This document shows, piece by piece, positions 1-13,233 of a stretch of 64,000 bases of DNA (position 1 is the first letter of the stretch; every line of letters begins with the position of its first letter). A program made the position numbers and the translations under genes. Under the pieces are notes generated by a model that searched no databases, was not told the origin of the DNA, and saw only the letters and a list, made by a program, of their open reading frames with translations. Origin of the DNA: Hoplostethus atlanticus (Eukaryota; Chordata; Actinopteri; Trachichthyiformes; Trachichthyidae); NCBI GenBank assembly GCA_034670405.1, contig JAXDDX010000003.1, forward strand, positions 4,575,001 to 4,639,000, written 5' to 3'.

Positions 1-569
1 GTTTCACGAGGCGAAACAGTTTGCCTCCATTTGTCGTCTATGAGAAGCAGGGCATTGTGGGATGCCATGTGGAGTAAAGATGGAAGGCAGCTGTGTCAGG
101 GTTTCTCGGTTTATATGACCCAGATCAGCTTAGAATGATCTGGACCAATCAAATAATGTCTGCTGGTCTTCCTGGTGTGTGACGCTACCTGAAGAACAAT
201 AATGTAGCTAGCTAGCTAGTGTGAAGCATCATGTCAAGATTACGTTTTCCCAGACTTTATATTTGGACATAATGAAACAAATGTAATGATAAAATGGTCA
301 AAATAAATAAACTCAAACTAAATTTTGCCAAATGCGTTGTGTGAAAAACTGTGGCAGCAGCCGGACCCCCTGATAGAGGCCTCATCGTGGCCTATATCAT
401 CTAATGGTCTGGTTCTGCTGGCAGTGTGGTGAGGCCGGTCAGGACCCGCCGGTTCCCAGAACGCTTACCGTCCATGTGACCCTGCAGAGGAATGCCTGGC
501 ATAGCTAAGCCGCCTAATCCTGCTCTGTGGTGACTTAATGCTTAAACAAGATAGGCAGTGGTGAGAAAG

Positions 570-570
<1 letters not shown>

Positions 571-604
<34 letters not shown>
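571..604. repeat. (CA)17 microsatellite
   Basis: Uninterrupted CA dinucleotides inside aplp2 intron 1. Confidence 0.95.
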
Positions 605-608
<4 letters not shown>

Positions 609-889
609 GTGTATATAGATTTTTGTCATGTTGTATGGAGAGGAGAGGTTTTTCTTGCTTCTTGCTGACAGTGTTGATCTGTAGGTGGTGGGATGCAGGC
701 TTCATGTGATTACTGTCATGTTGATATGTTATTACAGCGTCCTATTTATTAGCTTTTATTATAACATTTTGCTGTTTATTGTGCAAAGTGTGTTTATTCT
801 TTTTATGTCCTTTGTTTGTCATATTGTCTCTTCCTTTTAGCCTAGTTGTTATTTTTCTCACCTTATCTAGTTCTTCTCTTTTCCATTGT

Positions 890-925
890 TAAGTGTCTTG
901 GGTACCATGAGAGACGCTCTTGAAA

Positions 926-958
<33 letters not shown>
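890..958 (+). repeat. Dispersed-repeat 3' tail ending in an ATT microsatellite
   Basis: The run AAGTGTCTTGGGTACC, then GAGACGCTCTTGAAAG, then ATT repeats (927-958) resembles the 3' end of common fish retroposons that terminate in short tandem repeats. The family assignment is from general resemblance only. Confidence 0.5.
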
Positions 959-1070
959 GAGTGCTACTGGTTCTCCATCCTACCAGGTAGATAACTGCAT
1001 TCATCTGGGTGTAGACCAGTCTCTATTAGACAGCTGGAATGAAAACTACCTGGCAGAATAGAGACCAGCA

Positions 1071-1189
1071 GGATCCCAGGGGTTATGGGGGGTCATAGAG
1101 CAGTAGTCTGGATCCCAGGGGTTATAGGGGGGTCATAGAGCAGTAGTCTGGATCCCAGGGGTTATAGGGGGTCATAGACCAGTAGTCTG
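1071..1189. repeat. Three-copy 39-40 bp tandem repeat
   Basis: Three near-identical units start at 1071, 1110 and 1150, each beginning GGATCCCAGGGGTTAT and ending in a CAGTAGTCTG-type segment. The third differs by small changes in the second half. Confidence 0.9.
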
Positions 1190-1269
1190 GTTTCTAGAGG
1201 AAGTGACAAACAAAACAAACAAACAAACAAACTCAAGCTCACCAACAGCCAACACCAATAAGGAAAGAG

Positions 1270-1515
1270 AAAGAGAAACAGGTTCATGAATGAACTTTAA
1301 TCGTCACATACACTTACATGCAGTGAAATTCTTCTTTCAGTGTTTTTTGGGGTTAAGTGCCTTGCTCAAGGGCACTTCAACAGTGTTGGTGGGCACCGTA
1401 GCTGTCACACCAGTCATTTTTTTTCAATCACCAGCTCACAACTGGACTACACCCTCCAACGACCCTCCGGTGATGGGTCGGCCTCTCTAACCGCTAGGCC
1501 AACCTGCCGCCATTC
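1270..1515. repeat. Probable teleost dispersed repeat (SINE/LINE-like fragment)
   Basis: The segment contains AGTGAAATTCTTCTTTCAGT, GCCTTGCTCAAGGGCACTTC and CTCTAACCGCTAGGCCAACC. These phrases resemble sequences that recur in many copies in teleost genomes. The reading frames here are therefore not treated as genes. Family name not assigned. Confidence 0.6.
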
Positions 1516-2799
1516 AGCGACAGAGGAACAATGACATTTTCCTACCGGCCTTAACTACTAACACCGCCCCCCGCCCCCCCCCCACCACCCCAGAAGGGCA
1601 GACAGTAAAAACAGGACAATAAAAGGAATAAAGGTGTCATGTTCTCAGGTGTCTGAGACAAAAGGGCAGCCCCTCACTGCAATGCAAATGAGAGCCGCTG
1701 TCTGACTGAAATGGCCTTTTGTCTTCGCCGCCGCCGTCTGACGCGTCCCAAGACCAGCTCGCTCTGGAATTGCCCTATGAGTCACCGCTCCAAAACCCCG
1801 CAGCGCAAAAAAAAACCCACACTCACGGGGTTGGGGACAGTCCACAGTGAAAGACAGACACAGTGAAAGTCCAGCTCACAGAGGCTCTGTGTGGGTGAGA
1901 CAAACCCTTCCCCTTCCTCTTCCTCCTCAGGAATCTGCTGATTACAGTCAAACCTCCTGTTGCTCTGAAGTGACACGCACTGACTGGATGATTTGAAAAT
2001 TGTTAAAGAGTGCGTGAAATAATGTGATGAAGAAAGGAAGAAAAACCCCAAATAAACATGAAACATGAAATGATGATATGTCAGAATTGGTTAGAAACAC
2101 ACAGATAATTGTGCACAAATGCTCCAATTTAACATTTTTTTACTGTACCTTTACTGGAAACCATGGGAAGAATGTGTTTTTATGTTTGTGCATCTGTGTG
2201 TCTCTCTCTCTGTGTGTGGTGTGTGTGTGTGTGTGTGTGGTGCAGGTTGACAGGCTGGCGTCCCACAGACAGCCGAGCAGCGTGTGTGTTCGGCGGCGGT
2301 CACCTCTGTGTGGCTCGTTAACCTCCAATCATTCACCGCCAGACGGGACAGGACAGGACAGGAGAGGACGGCTCGCTGCGCCGCCACCCGCCCCTCACCG
2401 TCACCGGGGAGTGGAAAAAAACACCGCGGAACGACAGCGGCAACCGCCATGACACGGCCAGCCACCGGCTCCCGGTTCAAACGCTAAGCCCTGTTTGTAA
2501 TCCTTTCCTGTGCTTGGATTGAACATGCCTCTCCTAATGAGAGCAGTGAGCGGTTCCAAGGTGCAAAAATGCTGGAAATGCCATTAACCCTCCCTGTCTA
2601 GTCGCTCTCAGTAGTGATGGGGAGGTAGAGCCTTCATCTGCTCTGCTGCCTCTTTATTGATCTCTTCAAACTGGAGTTCAGACTGGTTATGCTATTGGAT
2701 TACGGCCTTTTGAGCACTCATTTCTGACTCTGCTCTCTCACCTCTTCATGAGATTAAAATTGTATTTTTGCTCAAGTTCAAGCACAAACTGTTACTCTA

Positions 2800-2890
2800 T
2801 AATATCTTGCCTGTCTTGGAGATGCTTTCTTGACCAGGTCTCCCTTGAAAAAGGCCTCAATCTCACAGGGACGACCCAGGAAAAGGTGGA
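2800..2890 (+). repeat. Fragment of a LINE-type 3' end
   Basis: The segment CCAGGTCTCCCTTGAAAAAG followed by CTCAATCTCACAGGGACG resembles a common fish LINE 3' terminus that ends in an AATAAAGG-type tail. A second, diverged copy is seen at 32340-32402 in a prdm10 intron. Confidence 0.5.
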
Positions 2891-3499
2891 TTTCTCAAAA
2901 TTAAGACTTAATTTCCCATAAACCCTCTTGCTGCTACTTGTTCCCCTCCCCTCCATGGCAGGAGGAACTATCAGGAGGAACTGTTAACAGGCCTGGTTAA
3001 CAGCCAATATACATTCAGACAAAGTAAGCTAACAGTTAGACTAGTTAGAATAGTGGAACTGTAATAAAGTGCTTTATTACTCGCACAGTAAAACAGTTCC
3101 TGTCTGATTGTCTCCAAATTAACGCGGTGAAGATTTATTGATGTTAAAACGCCGCAGCTTTGAAATAAAAAGGCAACGGAAATAACCGACGATAATCGAC
3201 ACTACCGTGACCGTCCGGCCGTCTGATCCCTCACAGAGACACGTGAAGGTGAGACGAACGGTAGCAACGCAATCAAGCAACCGACGAGAAGCAGCTCTCT
3301 CCACCGGCAGGGCTGCGGTGATTGAGTGGCGCAGGTCTGCCTGTGTGTCGGGGGGGGAGATAACATGGCCTCTCTGCAGCTTACAGCAAACGGACGTGAA
3401 TGACGACTTGTTCAAATGGCCCGTCACTATGGAAACCTTCTACAAAAGCATCCCAGCTATTCACACAGAGGAACACTGAGGCTGCAGAAGAAAAGAGAC

Positions 3500-3506
3500 A
3501 GAGAGA

Positions 3507-3567
<61 letters not shown>
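3500..3567. repeat. (GA)n microsatellite
   Basis: Near-perfect GA repeat. It extends into about 200 bp of looser purine-rich sequence downstream, so the plus strand is almost pyrimidine-free over long runs. Confidence 0.95.
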
Positions 3568-3914
3568 CAAAAGAGAGAAATAGATTGAAGAAGTGGAGCA
3601 GGAGAGAGCTGGGGGAGGAGGGAGAGAGGAAAGCAGGGAGATAGATCATCAGACGCTCACAGTGAGGGAGCGAGGGAGAGAAAGAGGGAGAGAGGGTGAG
3701 CGGAAAGGCAGAGGGGGGGTGGGGGGAGTCGGGAAAGAGAGAGAAAAATAATGGAAAAAGTGGGAATGAGGCCATGGTTGTGAGAGGCTGGTACATGAGA
3801 AAGAGGGGTAAGTGAGGGAGAGGTGTGGTGGCGAAGGCATAGAGGACACCGCTCTGCTGCATTCAGATACTCTGTGCTCTTGTGTGAGAGTATAAAAATG
3901 ACCACACACTCCAT

Positions 3915-3998
3915 GCACATGCACATGCACACACGCACATGCACATGCACACACGCACACACACACACACACACGCACACACACACACACACACACGC
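3915..3998. repeat. Compound CA / GCACAT microsatellite
   Basis: Alternating GCACAT and CACACG motifs pass into pure CA repeats. Confidence 0.95.
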
Positions 3999-4484
3999 CT
4001 GTCCCATCCTAAACAAATGAAGCGGTGCCCATCGCCATGGCGCCCTGCATCCCTCTGCTCAGCTATGTCACTCCCCATAATGAGCAGGTTTTACACCAAC
4101 TGCCACCGCTTCCTTTTGGAATATTTACCAAACAGTCGGTCATGAAGCTCCGGCCGAAAACAGCGGAGGCAGCCCCCCCATCTTTCTGCTGCAGCCTGAA
4201 AACTCATCTCTCCACGAAGTGCCTCATATCAACCTCTCACTAACTGAATCATATCCCCCTTTCCCACATTTCCCTCCTCTGCTGGCTCTAAATTGCATGC
4301 ATGAGGTTTTACAGTGCACAATATATTTTCCCCCCCCCCATGTAATCCAAAATGGTGTGTGATGGTTTATACTTCAGACGGGGAAAGATTTTGTATTACA
4401 ACATGTGAAAAAATATAAACCGACATGTATCCAAAAGGCACTCGTGCATTGAATTCACAAATGTGACTAGGAGTCATTCTGTTG

Positions 4485-4545
4485 CATTCATGTTGTTGCT
4501 CTGGATGAGAGTATCAGCTAAATGGCTAAATAGTGAATGTAGGAG
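4485..4545 (+). repeat. Degenerate SINE/L2-type tail
   Basis: GTTGCTCTGGATGAGAGTAT then CAGCTAAATGGCTAAATAG is a diverged form of the teleost tail also seen, better preserved, at 37200-37274. Confidence 0.55.
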
Positions 4546-5374
4546 GGGAGATACTAGGCAGAGAGTGGAGAAAAACAATTAGAGCAACGTACTTTTCCCT
4601 GTGACTCACCGTCGTTTCACAGGGGAGAAGGTGTGTCTGGGCTATTTATAAGCTTCTCCAGTTGGTGGGCCGGTGGGGTCCGGGCCAACGGAGCCCGGTC
4701 AGAGGGAGAACACCCCCAAAGAACAAGGGTTCACTAGGTGGTACAAAAACAGGCTATACGGATTCATGCAATCATGTATTTTCCACTGCTTTGGTATTTC
4801 CTTTCATACTGTTACACTGTTCTGATGAGTTAACATCGCTAACTAGCAAGTGCTAATTGAAGTAGCAATTTAATTGAAAATAAAACAAACAAAACAATAA
4901 AAATTGAGTTACTCCAGAGCTTTAGCTTTGACCATAATGGATGCAATGTTTATTCCTTTATTCAGAACTGGGAAGCTTTCAATGGTCGTGATTGGCTGTT
5001 GACGGCTGATGACCGCGACAAGTTCAGCTGCGTCTCTAACTTTTCTCGGCCGACAAGCTTGTTGACCCTCCACACGTCGGCTCTATAGGAAATGAATGGA
5101 CGTCTGGCCTTGTTGCAGAGACAAATCAGACAAATCAAAGTTCTTACGATGTTTGAGGGGAGCAAGCTACTACTGGATGAGTGTTTTCATTCAGCGACAA
5201 GCTAAAGAACCCTGCTAACACGCTAACATGCTAACATGATCTTTCGAAAAAGGGTTCCCATGTCAGAGGGGCAGCCAGACCCACCACGGTCTGGGAAAAG
5301 ACGTCTCTAGGTGTGGTCAGCCTGGTCAAAGGTCCTCCCTCCCTCTCCTTCTATCTCGTTCTCCCTCCCTCTCT

Positions 5375-5377
<3 letters not shown>

Positions 5378-5406
<29 letters not shown>
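5378..5406. repeat. (CA)n microsatellite
   Basis: CA dinucleotide run preceded by a CT-rich stretch (5335-5377). Confidence 0.95.
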
Positions 5407-5410
<4 letters not shown>

Positions 5411-7586
5411 TTTCTCTCGGACAGCCAGTTGATGTCGACAGCGTTTTGTCTCGCCGTCTTTCTCCCTGCTGTCGTCTGTGGAGCGTGAGACAGACACGCC
5501 GAGCCGATGTTGACAGCGCTTGCCTGCTCCACTCTGTCGGTATATGAACACACTGTGACTGAGTGCCTGATGGCCGCCATCAGGATGGCTGCTGCATCTT
5601 ATGTTTCTTTTTTTCTCTCCTTTTTTCCCCCCCACAGAGGACAGGAGCTAGCAGTGAAGCGAGGAGAGCAGGACAGAGGAGGAGCGAGAGGGACCAAAGA
5701 ACCTTTTCCCCCACGGCCCTTCTTGACACAGATTTCAGGCTGCACGCAAACACAAGAGGCAGCATCTCCCTGGATTACTACCCTTCATCCCATCCTCTTT
5801 CTCCTCCACCTCTCCAGCCCCATCGTACACACCCTGCAGGGTCTATACCCAGCCATCACAATATTGCATTCGGTGTGTTCCTGCCTCTCTGGGTAGCCGG
5901 GGGTTGATACAGAGCAGATTGGTTTCCAGCCAGCTGAGGAACAGGAGGCAGAGAGGGCCAAAGGATGAAGGGGAAGAGGAGACAAATTTGCTTCGATTCA
6001 GCTCTGGCTGTACTATTTGCAGGGTGTGCTGCTGAGAGCTCGGGGAAGAATCCGTCAAGCGATAGCAAGGGCTCGGCTAGAGCCTCCTCGTTAGTCCAAT
6101 CACTGTCAAGACGTATGGGCAATGTGGCGAGGGAGGCAGGAGCAAAGATGGGCCCGAGAGGAGAGTCAGTGGAGCAGCATGGCTATTAACCAGTGAAACA
6201 TGGTCTCTGTTAACTCCTGCCTCCATTATCTCACGTCATAAATTCATCTGCGGCTGTCGGCGTGCAAAGAGCAACAACAATATTTAAAAGACTAATAAAA
6301 AAATAACGTAAGGCTCCATAAAATGCGGATCGCTACTGAGTGGCCGCAGTTCGTTAGCAAGGTGACATAATTGATCGTAAAAAAGGATATGGAAGGAGCG
6401 TAAATTCTTCCGGATCGTACCTGAACTCACATGGACTCAAACCCCCGTCCCAAAACAAAAACCCTCTCCCGGGAAGACTCGCGGAGCCATTAAAGTCAGT
6501 CAACAGAGAAATAACTGATATGTGTGCCGCAGCGATAAAGAGATAATTACAGGGGTTTTACACAGAGCTTGTTGTTTTGTTGCTAAGCTACGCAGGTGCA
6601 TGATTGCATAAATAAGGCATATTAGGAGAGTGAAACCAATTTTTCTTGCAGGAAGAAGATAATTGCTTTTTTCATTTTTCATTAATGACTGGAGGACTGT
6701 GGTGATTGAGGTCCATTTTCAGGTGAGTTTCTTACTGCAGGCTCCCGGCTGCGCGGCGCGGTAACAATAGGGGTTTTGGTACGTGGCTTCCGGCAGTCCT
6801 GCTCTCAGCCATTCTTCCCCAGCCGCCGCTAAAAGCTCTCTGCATGAGCGAACCTTTCAGTCCCTCACATTTCCCTGTCTCTACTCCTTTCATCTCTTTT
6901 CATTTTTTCGATTCACTCGTCGACTCCGGACGACTCTTTGTGCAGCCCTCTCCTCTCGTCTCAGCTCTTATTTTCTATACCTTTGCCTCTCTTCCTCTTC
7001 TCCTCTACCTCTCCACCTGCTTCCCCCCTCTCTCTCCCTCTCCTCTCTCTCTCTCTCCCTCTCTCTCAGAGCCATGTGAGCTGGCGACCCTCTCAGCCCT
7101 CTCTATCCAGGCTTATGCTCCACGTGGCCCAGAGCGGATTACATTCTTGACATCACCGTGCCAGATGTTTACGAACCGAAATAGACAGGACGGCGGGACA
7201 AACAATGCTTTTAACTTGAAACCCTTTCACAATAAAAGGAGAGGTGTGATTTCACCCAACCATCTCCTCTGCATCACTCTTCCTCCAACTCCCTTTCTTG
7301 GTAGCCGTCTTCATCACCTTGTTCAGGGCGTCTAAATTGACTCGTTCTCTGTTGTTTTCACTTCATTTGGTTTTTCTTCCCCCCTCTAGCTTGGGGTTTT
7401 TCCATTCTTCCTTCCTGTTCTGCCCCCGGCTCTCTAGTGATCCGGCACCAAGATCAAATAGCCAATAAGCCGCCCACTGTAACATACACATTAGCATGAT
7501 TAAATTGGCCATTGCCTGTCCATTTATTAAAAGCCTCTCTGTGCTGGGTGGGAGGTCTATCTGTCAGGGAGACGAGGGGTAAAGGG

Positions 7587-7588
<2 letters not shown>

Positions 7589-7617
<29 letters not shown>

Positions 7618-7618
7618 C
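7589..7618. repeat. (GT)n microsatellite
   Basis: About 14 GT units in aplp2 intron 1. Confidence 0.95.
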
Positions 7619-8929
7619 ACGGTGTGTATTGATGTCGTGTGTGTCTAAGCCTGACATCACCAAGGCAGGCAAGTTAATGAGAGTTTTCAGGGGTCTTTCT
7701 GACACAGAGCAGGCTTTCTGCCGGGGGAATTTCAGCCGGCTCAGGTGAAGTGATGGAGCGAGAGCCTGTTGAGAAGTGATAGTTGGGCGGGAAAAAAATC
7801 AGCGGTGGGCTCGGCTCTGGCATTGGCTACGCGGGGGGATTTAAGGCTTAGGCGATTGTTAGGCAGGGCTCATTTTGTTTAGAGCGATGGGCCCAGTGTT
7901 TTTTCGGCGGGGCTGCATTCTGCGGACGCCGACTCTCTCTCCACCATATTGTGTTGCGCTCTCAGCAGTTTAGGAGAGGAGGATTAGACACAGGAGTGTG
8001 CCTCTCTCTCGTCAGCCGGAGAGCACCGCCGCTTAATCTCTCACATTGAGGAGAGGGATTTCAGAGAAATGACCTGTGCTCACTTCACTTTCTCTCCCTC
8101 CTCCCTTGCCCTCCCTCCCGTCAAAACTCCAGTCACTCCTACACCCCCCCCCCCCTCCTTTTTTTCATTTTCCTGCTGGATGACTCCACTCTCATCAGCA
8201 TGCAGCTCCATGCGAGCGCTCCCCGGGCCCAGGCGAGCTGGCAGACAGGCGGGCTGGACTTGTCAATAAAGGAACCACAGTAACAGGGCACCTCGGCGAG
8301 GCCAGCAGCCCCCCCCCCGTCACTGACGTCTCTCTCAGCAGCTCCGGACTCCCTCGGTTAATGAGAACATAATTGAGCAAGCGAAGGAGAAATTGGGAAA
8401 GCGAGGAAGGGGAAAAGTGGGGATGAGGTGAGAGGAGTCACGGCGAGATAGCAGCGTGAGCGGAGGGCGAGGGAAGGGAAGTAAGGACAGACTGTGTTCC
8501 AGCGAACAAAGAGACACATGAAATAACCAATTTGTCTCTACTAGTGCGGTAGAGCTGGCGGCCGAAGCACAGTGTGTCTAAATAAGAGGAACCGGGGGAG
8601 AGCGCTGCTCGGTGGGAGCTGACTTTGAGAGCACCTAGGGAGGCAAACAATCTCAAGGACGACGTGGAAATATCACATCCACTCACTACGCGGCAGGCGC
8701 AGACTGGCACCGAGGCCACAGTGGAGCTGGAGACCGGCCAGGAGTCTGCAGGAGAGATCAGGAACAAGAACAAGGACAACCACCAACGCTGTGGAGGAGA
8801 GCAGTGGTTGACCTTACTAGTGTTTTCAACACACCGAGTACCTGAGTTTTGACTTTGACACCAATACTAGTCTAAGTCTAACATATAAAAATCCAATGCT
8901 ACTTTGATACCATCCCATGAAGCAAAATC

Positions 8930-9140
8930 CAAGAGGAGATCTCATGTTGATGCCTTTTATGTCTCAGACACAAATGAGACTAAAGGCATTTTCTCCTATT
9001 TCTCAAATTCAACTCAGGAGAAACAACCACATAAAAGCTCATGTTGATCTCACTCAGATCTCCACATGATCTGAAATAAGTGTCATTTAACTCTCAGAGA
9101 TCAGAGGAAGATCTCAAAGAAAACTCAATACTGCTGCATC
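8930..9140. repeat. Possible interspersed repeat with GAGATCTC motifs
   Basis: CTCATGTTGAT occurs twice, near 8941 and 9039, and several AGATCT palindromes lie among AT-rich sequence. The texture resembles teleost non-autonomous repeats. No terminal repeats or duplication were defined. Confidence 0.35.
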
Positions 9141-9943
9141 TTCCTGTTGAAGCCACGAGGCCAGCAGCCATACAGTAGGAGCTGGGTACCACTATATATG
9201 TCACATGGTGGCATCATAAAGCCTCAAGAGTCCTTCCTCTCTCTCTCTGTCGTCTCCTCGTTGCTCCTCGGGGGTTTTAGGAAAAACATTTCAGATGAAG
9301 GTGATCACAACATGAGACTAAATCGAGACCTCCCCTGTGAAGAGGAGATCTGGGATGGAGAGAAGACTTTTCCTCCGGGATGGCAAACGGGAAAACAAGC
9401 AATGTGTTACCGCACTGTGACTTTTGCACGGGGCGTTTTGATGTCGCCGTCCGTCTTTGTCGGCTCTGTGAACAAAATAGCACCAAATTTCTCCCGGGAA
9501 CGGTTTTGTCAAGCAGGTTTAGGTGGGATGGGGTTCGATTCAAGACTCGGTAGAGTGTTGCCACGTTCTTGTTGAATCCAAATCCAACTCCAATCCCTCG
9601 TCTGCTTCAAACGATTCCAATCAATCTTGCAGGACACATTTGGTGAAAGTACATCGGACCTTTATAAATGTAACATCGAATTAAATCTTTCTCAATGTTA
9701 TTGAAGTAGTATTGACTAGACCTTCCTATGACTCCCACCTGAGAGTATGTTACCAGTGCACCGTGCCCTCCCAGGCTTTAAATGAATCCGTGTGCACACC
9801 GCGGCGCCCCAGAGAGACACAGCCCACACGTCTGCATTAGCCTCTAGGCGATGCGAGGGCGGCCATCTTTGCCAGGGGAAAATGATGAATGTAATGTAGA
9901 TATCTGTCATTAAGCCCTGCTCTGCCCTCCCTCTGCCTTGCTG

Positions 9944-9992
9944 CGGGGGGAGGGGTGATGGGGGTGGAGTCGGGGAGGGGGGGAGGGGGGTT
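9944..9992 (+). other. G-run tract with G-quadruplex potential
   Basis: More than four runs of four or more G with short loops occur within about 50 bp on the plus strand. Folding potential is inferred from the pattern. Confidence 0.5.
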
Positions 9993-11002
9993 CAATCAGA
10001 TGAGAGAAGAATATTACTCATCCGTCATGTCGCCGTGGAGACGCAGACTTCACAGCGGGAGCATCCACGTCTAGACCTGTCGACTGTATACTTTCTTTGC
10101 GTCAATCCCCTGACCTTGCCTCGTCCCCCAACCCCACCCCCCCCACTCCCGCCTCCCCCTATGCATGTCTCGCTGTGGTATGTGGCCAGGGCGGGAGGCG
10201 GCACCCTGCTATTTCTCTGGGAGAGATCCCAAAAGCCGAGCCAACGTGACGACGCTGACCGCGGGCCTGACAAATCCCTGCAACCTCGCATGACCGAGCT
10301 GCAATGTCTGCCTGTCAGCTCGCGGCCCCTCAATAATAGTGCAGCGGTGCTAAATAGGCTCCTGAAACATAAGGACGGGATGTGATGAACACTGGGGGGG
10401 GGATGGTTGGAGGGTGGAGGGGGGGAACGAGGGGGTGGAGGTTGGTAAAGACAGCTAGCTGCTCTATAATTAGCTGCTAAAGATCAAATGACGTTTAATG
10501 GGTTTGTCTCAAAAACAGCAGCAGACTATTTCTGACTCGGGGCTCGGAGCGACACTCACTCATCATCACGCTAATGGCACACTCTGAGGTGCTTGATTGG
10601 GTTTTATCTCGGATCAAAATGGCTGACAAAGGTGAACGGGAGCAGCGTTCACGAGCTCCACACACAAAAAGAAGCCAGTCCTCGTCCATTTCAGAGCACA
10701 TTACACAGAACGGCGCCATTTCTTCAGATTGGTACTTTGTGGCTAAAAAATGTACACGTGACGTCTGGCGACACGAGTAGCCCTCCGACTCGCGGAGTGG
10801 CGGCTCTCTCGGCATGCGTGGTTTTGATGCGGTCATTTCCTGAGAATGGTCTTTTAACAACTTCTCGTGACAGATAACGGAAACCTCCACCGGTCATTAG
10901 TGGAGGAATTACTGAGAGAGATACTACGAGAATCATATCGGGGGTCACTGCTCAGACGCTGCCTGATCTGGGTGGAGGGCAGGGCTGGTGCAGAATGCCA
11001 AG

Positions 11003-11072
11003 CACGCTAGGAGACACGCTAGGAGGCACGCTAGGAGACACGCTAGGAGACACGCTAGGAGACACGCTCGGG
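11003..11072. repeat. Six-copy 12-bp minisatellite
   Basis: The unit CACGCTAGGAGA is repeated about six times with single-base variants (GG for GA, and a final CTCGGG). Confidence 0.9.
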
Positions 11073-11825
11073 AACTGTACATACAACCTTTTCGTCTCCT
11101 GCTAGGCTAACGTGGCGTAGCGCAGCTGTTGTGCTGCTTACATGCGACTGCAGCGGGGGGGATCTGTGGGAGTCGCTGCCAGCCTTCGCGTTGGTGTCTG
11201 TCTGTCTGTCAGTGTGTAAATGTGTGTCCTTCAGTCCTTCATTCCTCGGGCTTTCCTGCTCTCGCAATCTTCCATCTGTGCGGTGACGCAGCCAAGCTAC
11301 ATTAATTCCCCCTCGCTCAGTTTTCTTTTCTTTTTTTTTTTTTTTTTTCAGACTGAGGAAATTACTTCCAATGAACTCTTCAATTTCAATCTCTCTCCTC
11401 TTTCCAGCAGAAGTCTACTTCTCATTTAGGTTTAGTCTTCCCTTTGAATTACAGAGCGCGCCGACCACCTCTTTATTTCCTCTGTGGGAGCGTGGGGGGG
11501 GGATCTACGGGCCTCAGCTATCCTTCACGCATGAACACCTCTCATTCAATTAATTACAGTGCATGAAGGTAAGAGCTGACAGACATGAAAAAACGAAAGG
11601 AAAATTTTCATCTAATTTCTATTACGGGGGAAAAAACTCTGCCTCTCGTGCAAGGTGGTACAATAGCTTCTCCCTCTTACTTCCGAGGTGGAATCTCCCA
11701 GCTGCCCCGTCTCTGTCCCAGGTGGGCCATCCTACAGGGCTGCTGTTTGTCCTTGGCCACCCTCTCCTTGAGAAAGTGCTGTATCAGACAGCCTGCTAAC
11801 AGGGCCGTCACATAGCCAGTGTACC

Positions 11826-11827
<2 letters not shown>

Positions 11828-11854
<27 letters not shown>
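11828..11854. repeat. (CAG)9 trinucleotide repeat
   Basis: Nine uninterrupted CAG units, non-coding, in aplp2 intron 1. Confidence 0.95.
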
Positions 11855-11856
<2 letters not shown>

Positions 11857-12450
11857 CAGGCCTCTCTCTGGGGGTATACTGTTACACTGCACTGCTTCTA
11901 TCTCTTACCGTTCTGACATTTTCATTTTCCCCCCAACTCTCTCCTGAGGGGGGGAAAAAAAAGGAGGAGAAACTAATAAAGAATAATAAAAAAAAAAAAA
12001 TCACAGGATGGAGTCCCTGCCGCCCTTGGTTCCAGTGGATGATACCATTTCCACTCCAGGGGTGGGGTAGGGAACGGTGGGGGGTATGGAGGAACGCAGG
12101 CAGGAAGACGAACCAACATGCCTTGTTTTCCCTGGCAGCGGATTTAGTATTTGTGCAGTGTTGCTCAGCAAAACAGAGCACTATGGCAGCAAGGCAGCCT
12201 GCCAGTCATCCAGCCAGTTCCCTGACCCCCTCCACCACCCCCCTCCACCCCCCTCCATCCTGCCTGTCCCCCCCGCCCCGACAACACAGCTATAAACGGT
12301 AGCTAACCTGCACATGCAGATAGCTCCGGGGGAAGAGCCCAATCAAACACGCCTTTCATGGCTGTCAAATCACTATCGCACACAAGGAACACAAACAAAC
12401 GGGCACCGAATTACAACGGCTCCACACACACATCTACAGAAAACAAGAAG

Positions 12451-12556
12451 CCACACACACACACACACAGACACACACACACACACAGGCAGACTGCTAC
12501 ACGAATACATCCTATAGACACACACACACAAACAGATGCAAACACAGGAATACCCG

Positions 12557-12602
<46 letters not shown>
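12451..12602. repeat. Cluster of CA microsatellites
   Basis: CA runs at 12451-12487 and 12559-12602, with shorter CA/GA stretches between them. Confidence 0.95.
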
Positions 12603-12605
<3 letters not shown>

Positions 12606-12944
12606 AAAGAGAAAAAGGAACAAATCAACAAAGGGCTAAGAAAAGCCACATCAATTATGAGTGAGATTTGGAAAACTGGGTCTGATTTGAATGCTCTTGT
12701 TTCGACAAGAGAGACGAAACTCAGTTGAGCGCGGGTTCAAACACACAGAGGGAAAAAAAACACAGCACTTGAGTAATTCATTCTCCTACATTCAGACGGC
12801 AAGGAAACAATGTTAAACTGGCTCTTTGATTCCTACACCGCCTGCCTCCATTCTCTTTCCGTTTGGCGCAGGCAAATAAAAACCAGGCAAATAAATCAGT
12901 GTGTAGGCCTCGCCCCAGCCTGCCGATGACTCACTGAGCCTACA

Positions 12945-12988
12945 AGAGAGAGAGAGAGAGAGCTGCACACCTGATAAAGACCAGGGGG

Positions 12989-13030
<42 letters not shown>

Positions 13031-13040
13031 GAGAGAGAGG
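12945..13040. repeat. (GA)n microsatellite, two blocks
   Basis: GA runs at about 12945-12962 and 12988-13028, joined by a short unique piece and a G run. Confidence 0.9.
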
Positions 13041-13180
13041 CCCTACAGATGCACAGACAGCCAAGAGTCCTCCTGACACATGGACAGACAGGGGACAGAG
13101 GAGGTACAGACACACCATAACTCACAGATAGAACAGCAGATATTTTATTTATGGGAAGAAAAACCCAAGCAGCAACAGTG

Positions 13181-13181
13181 A

Positions 13182-13231
<50 letters not shown>
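13181..13231. repeat. Compound (CT)n(CA)n microsatellite
   Basis: CT repeats switch directly to CA repeats at about 13199. Confidence 0.95.

Positions 13232-13233
<2 letters not shown>

Noticed and set aside
9528..9550. GGGGTTCGATTCAAGACTCG as a possible tRNA T-arm
   Set aside because: No acceptor, D or anticodon arms at correct spacing upstream.
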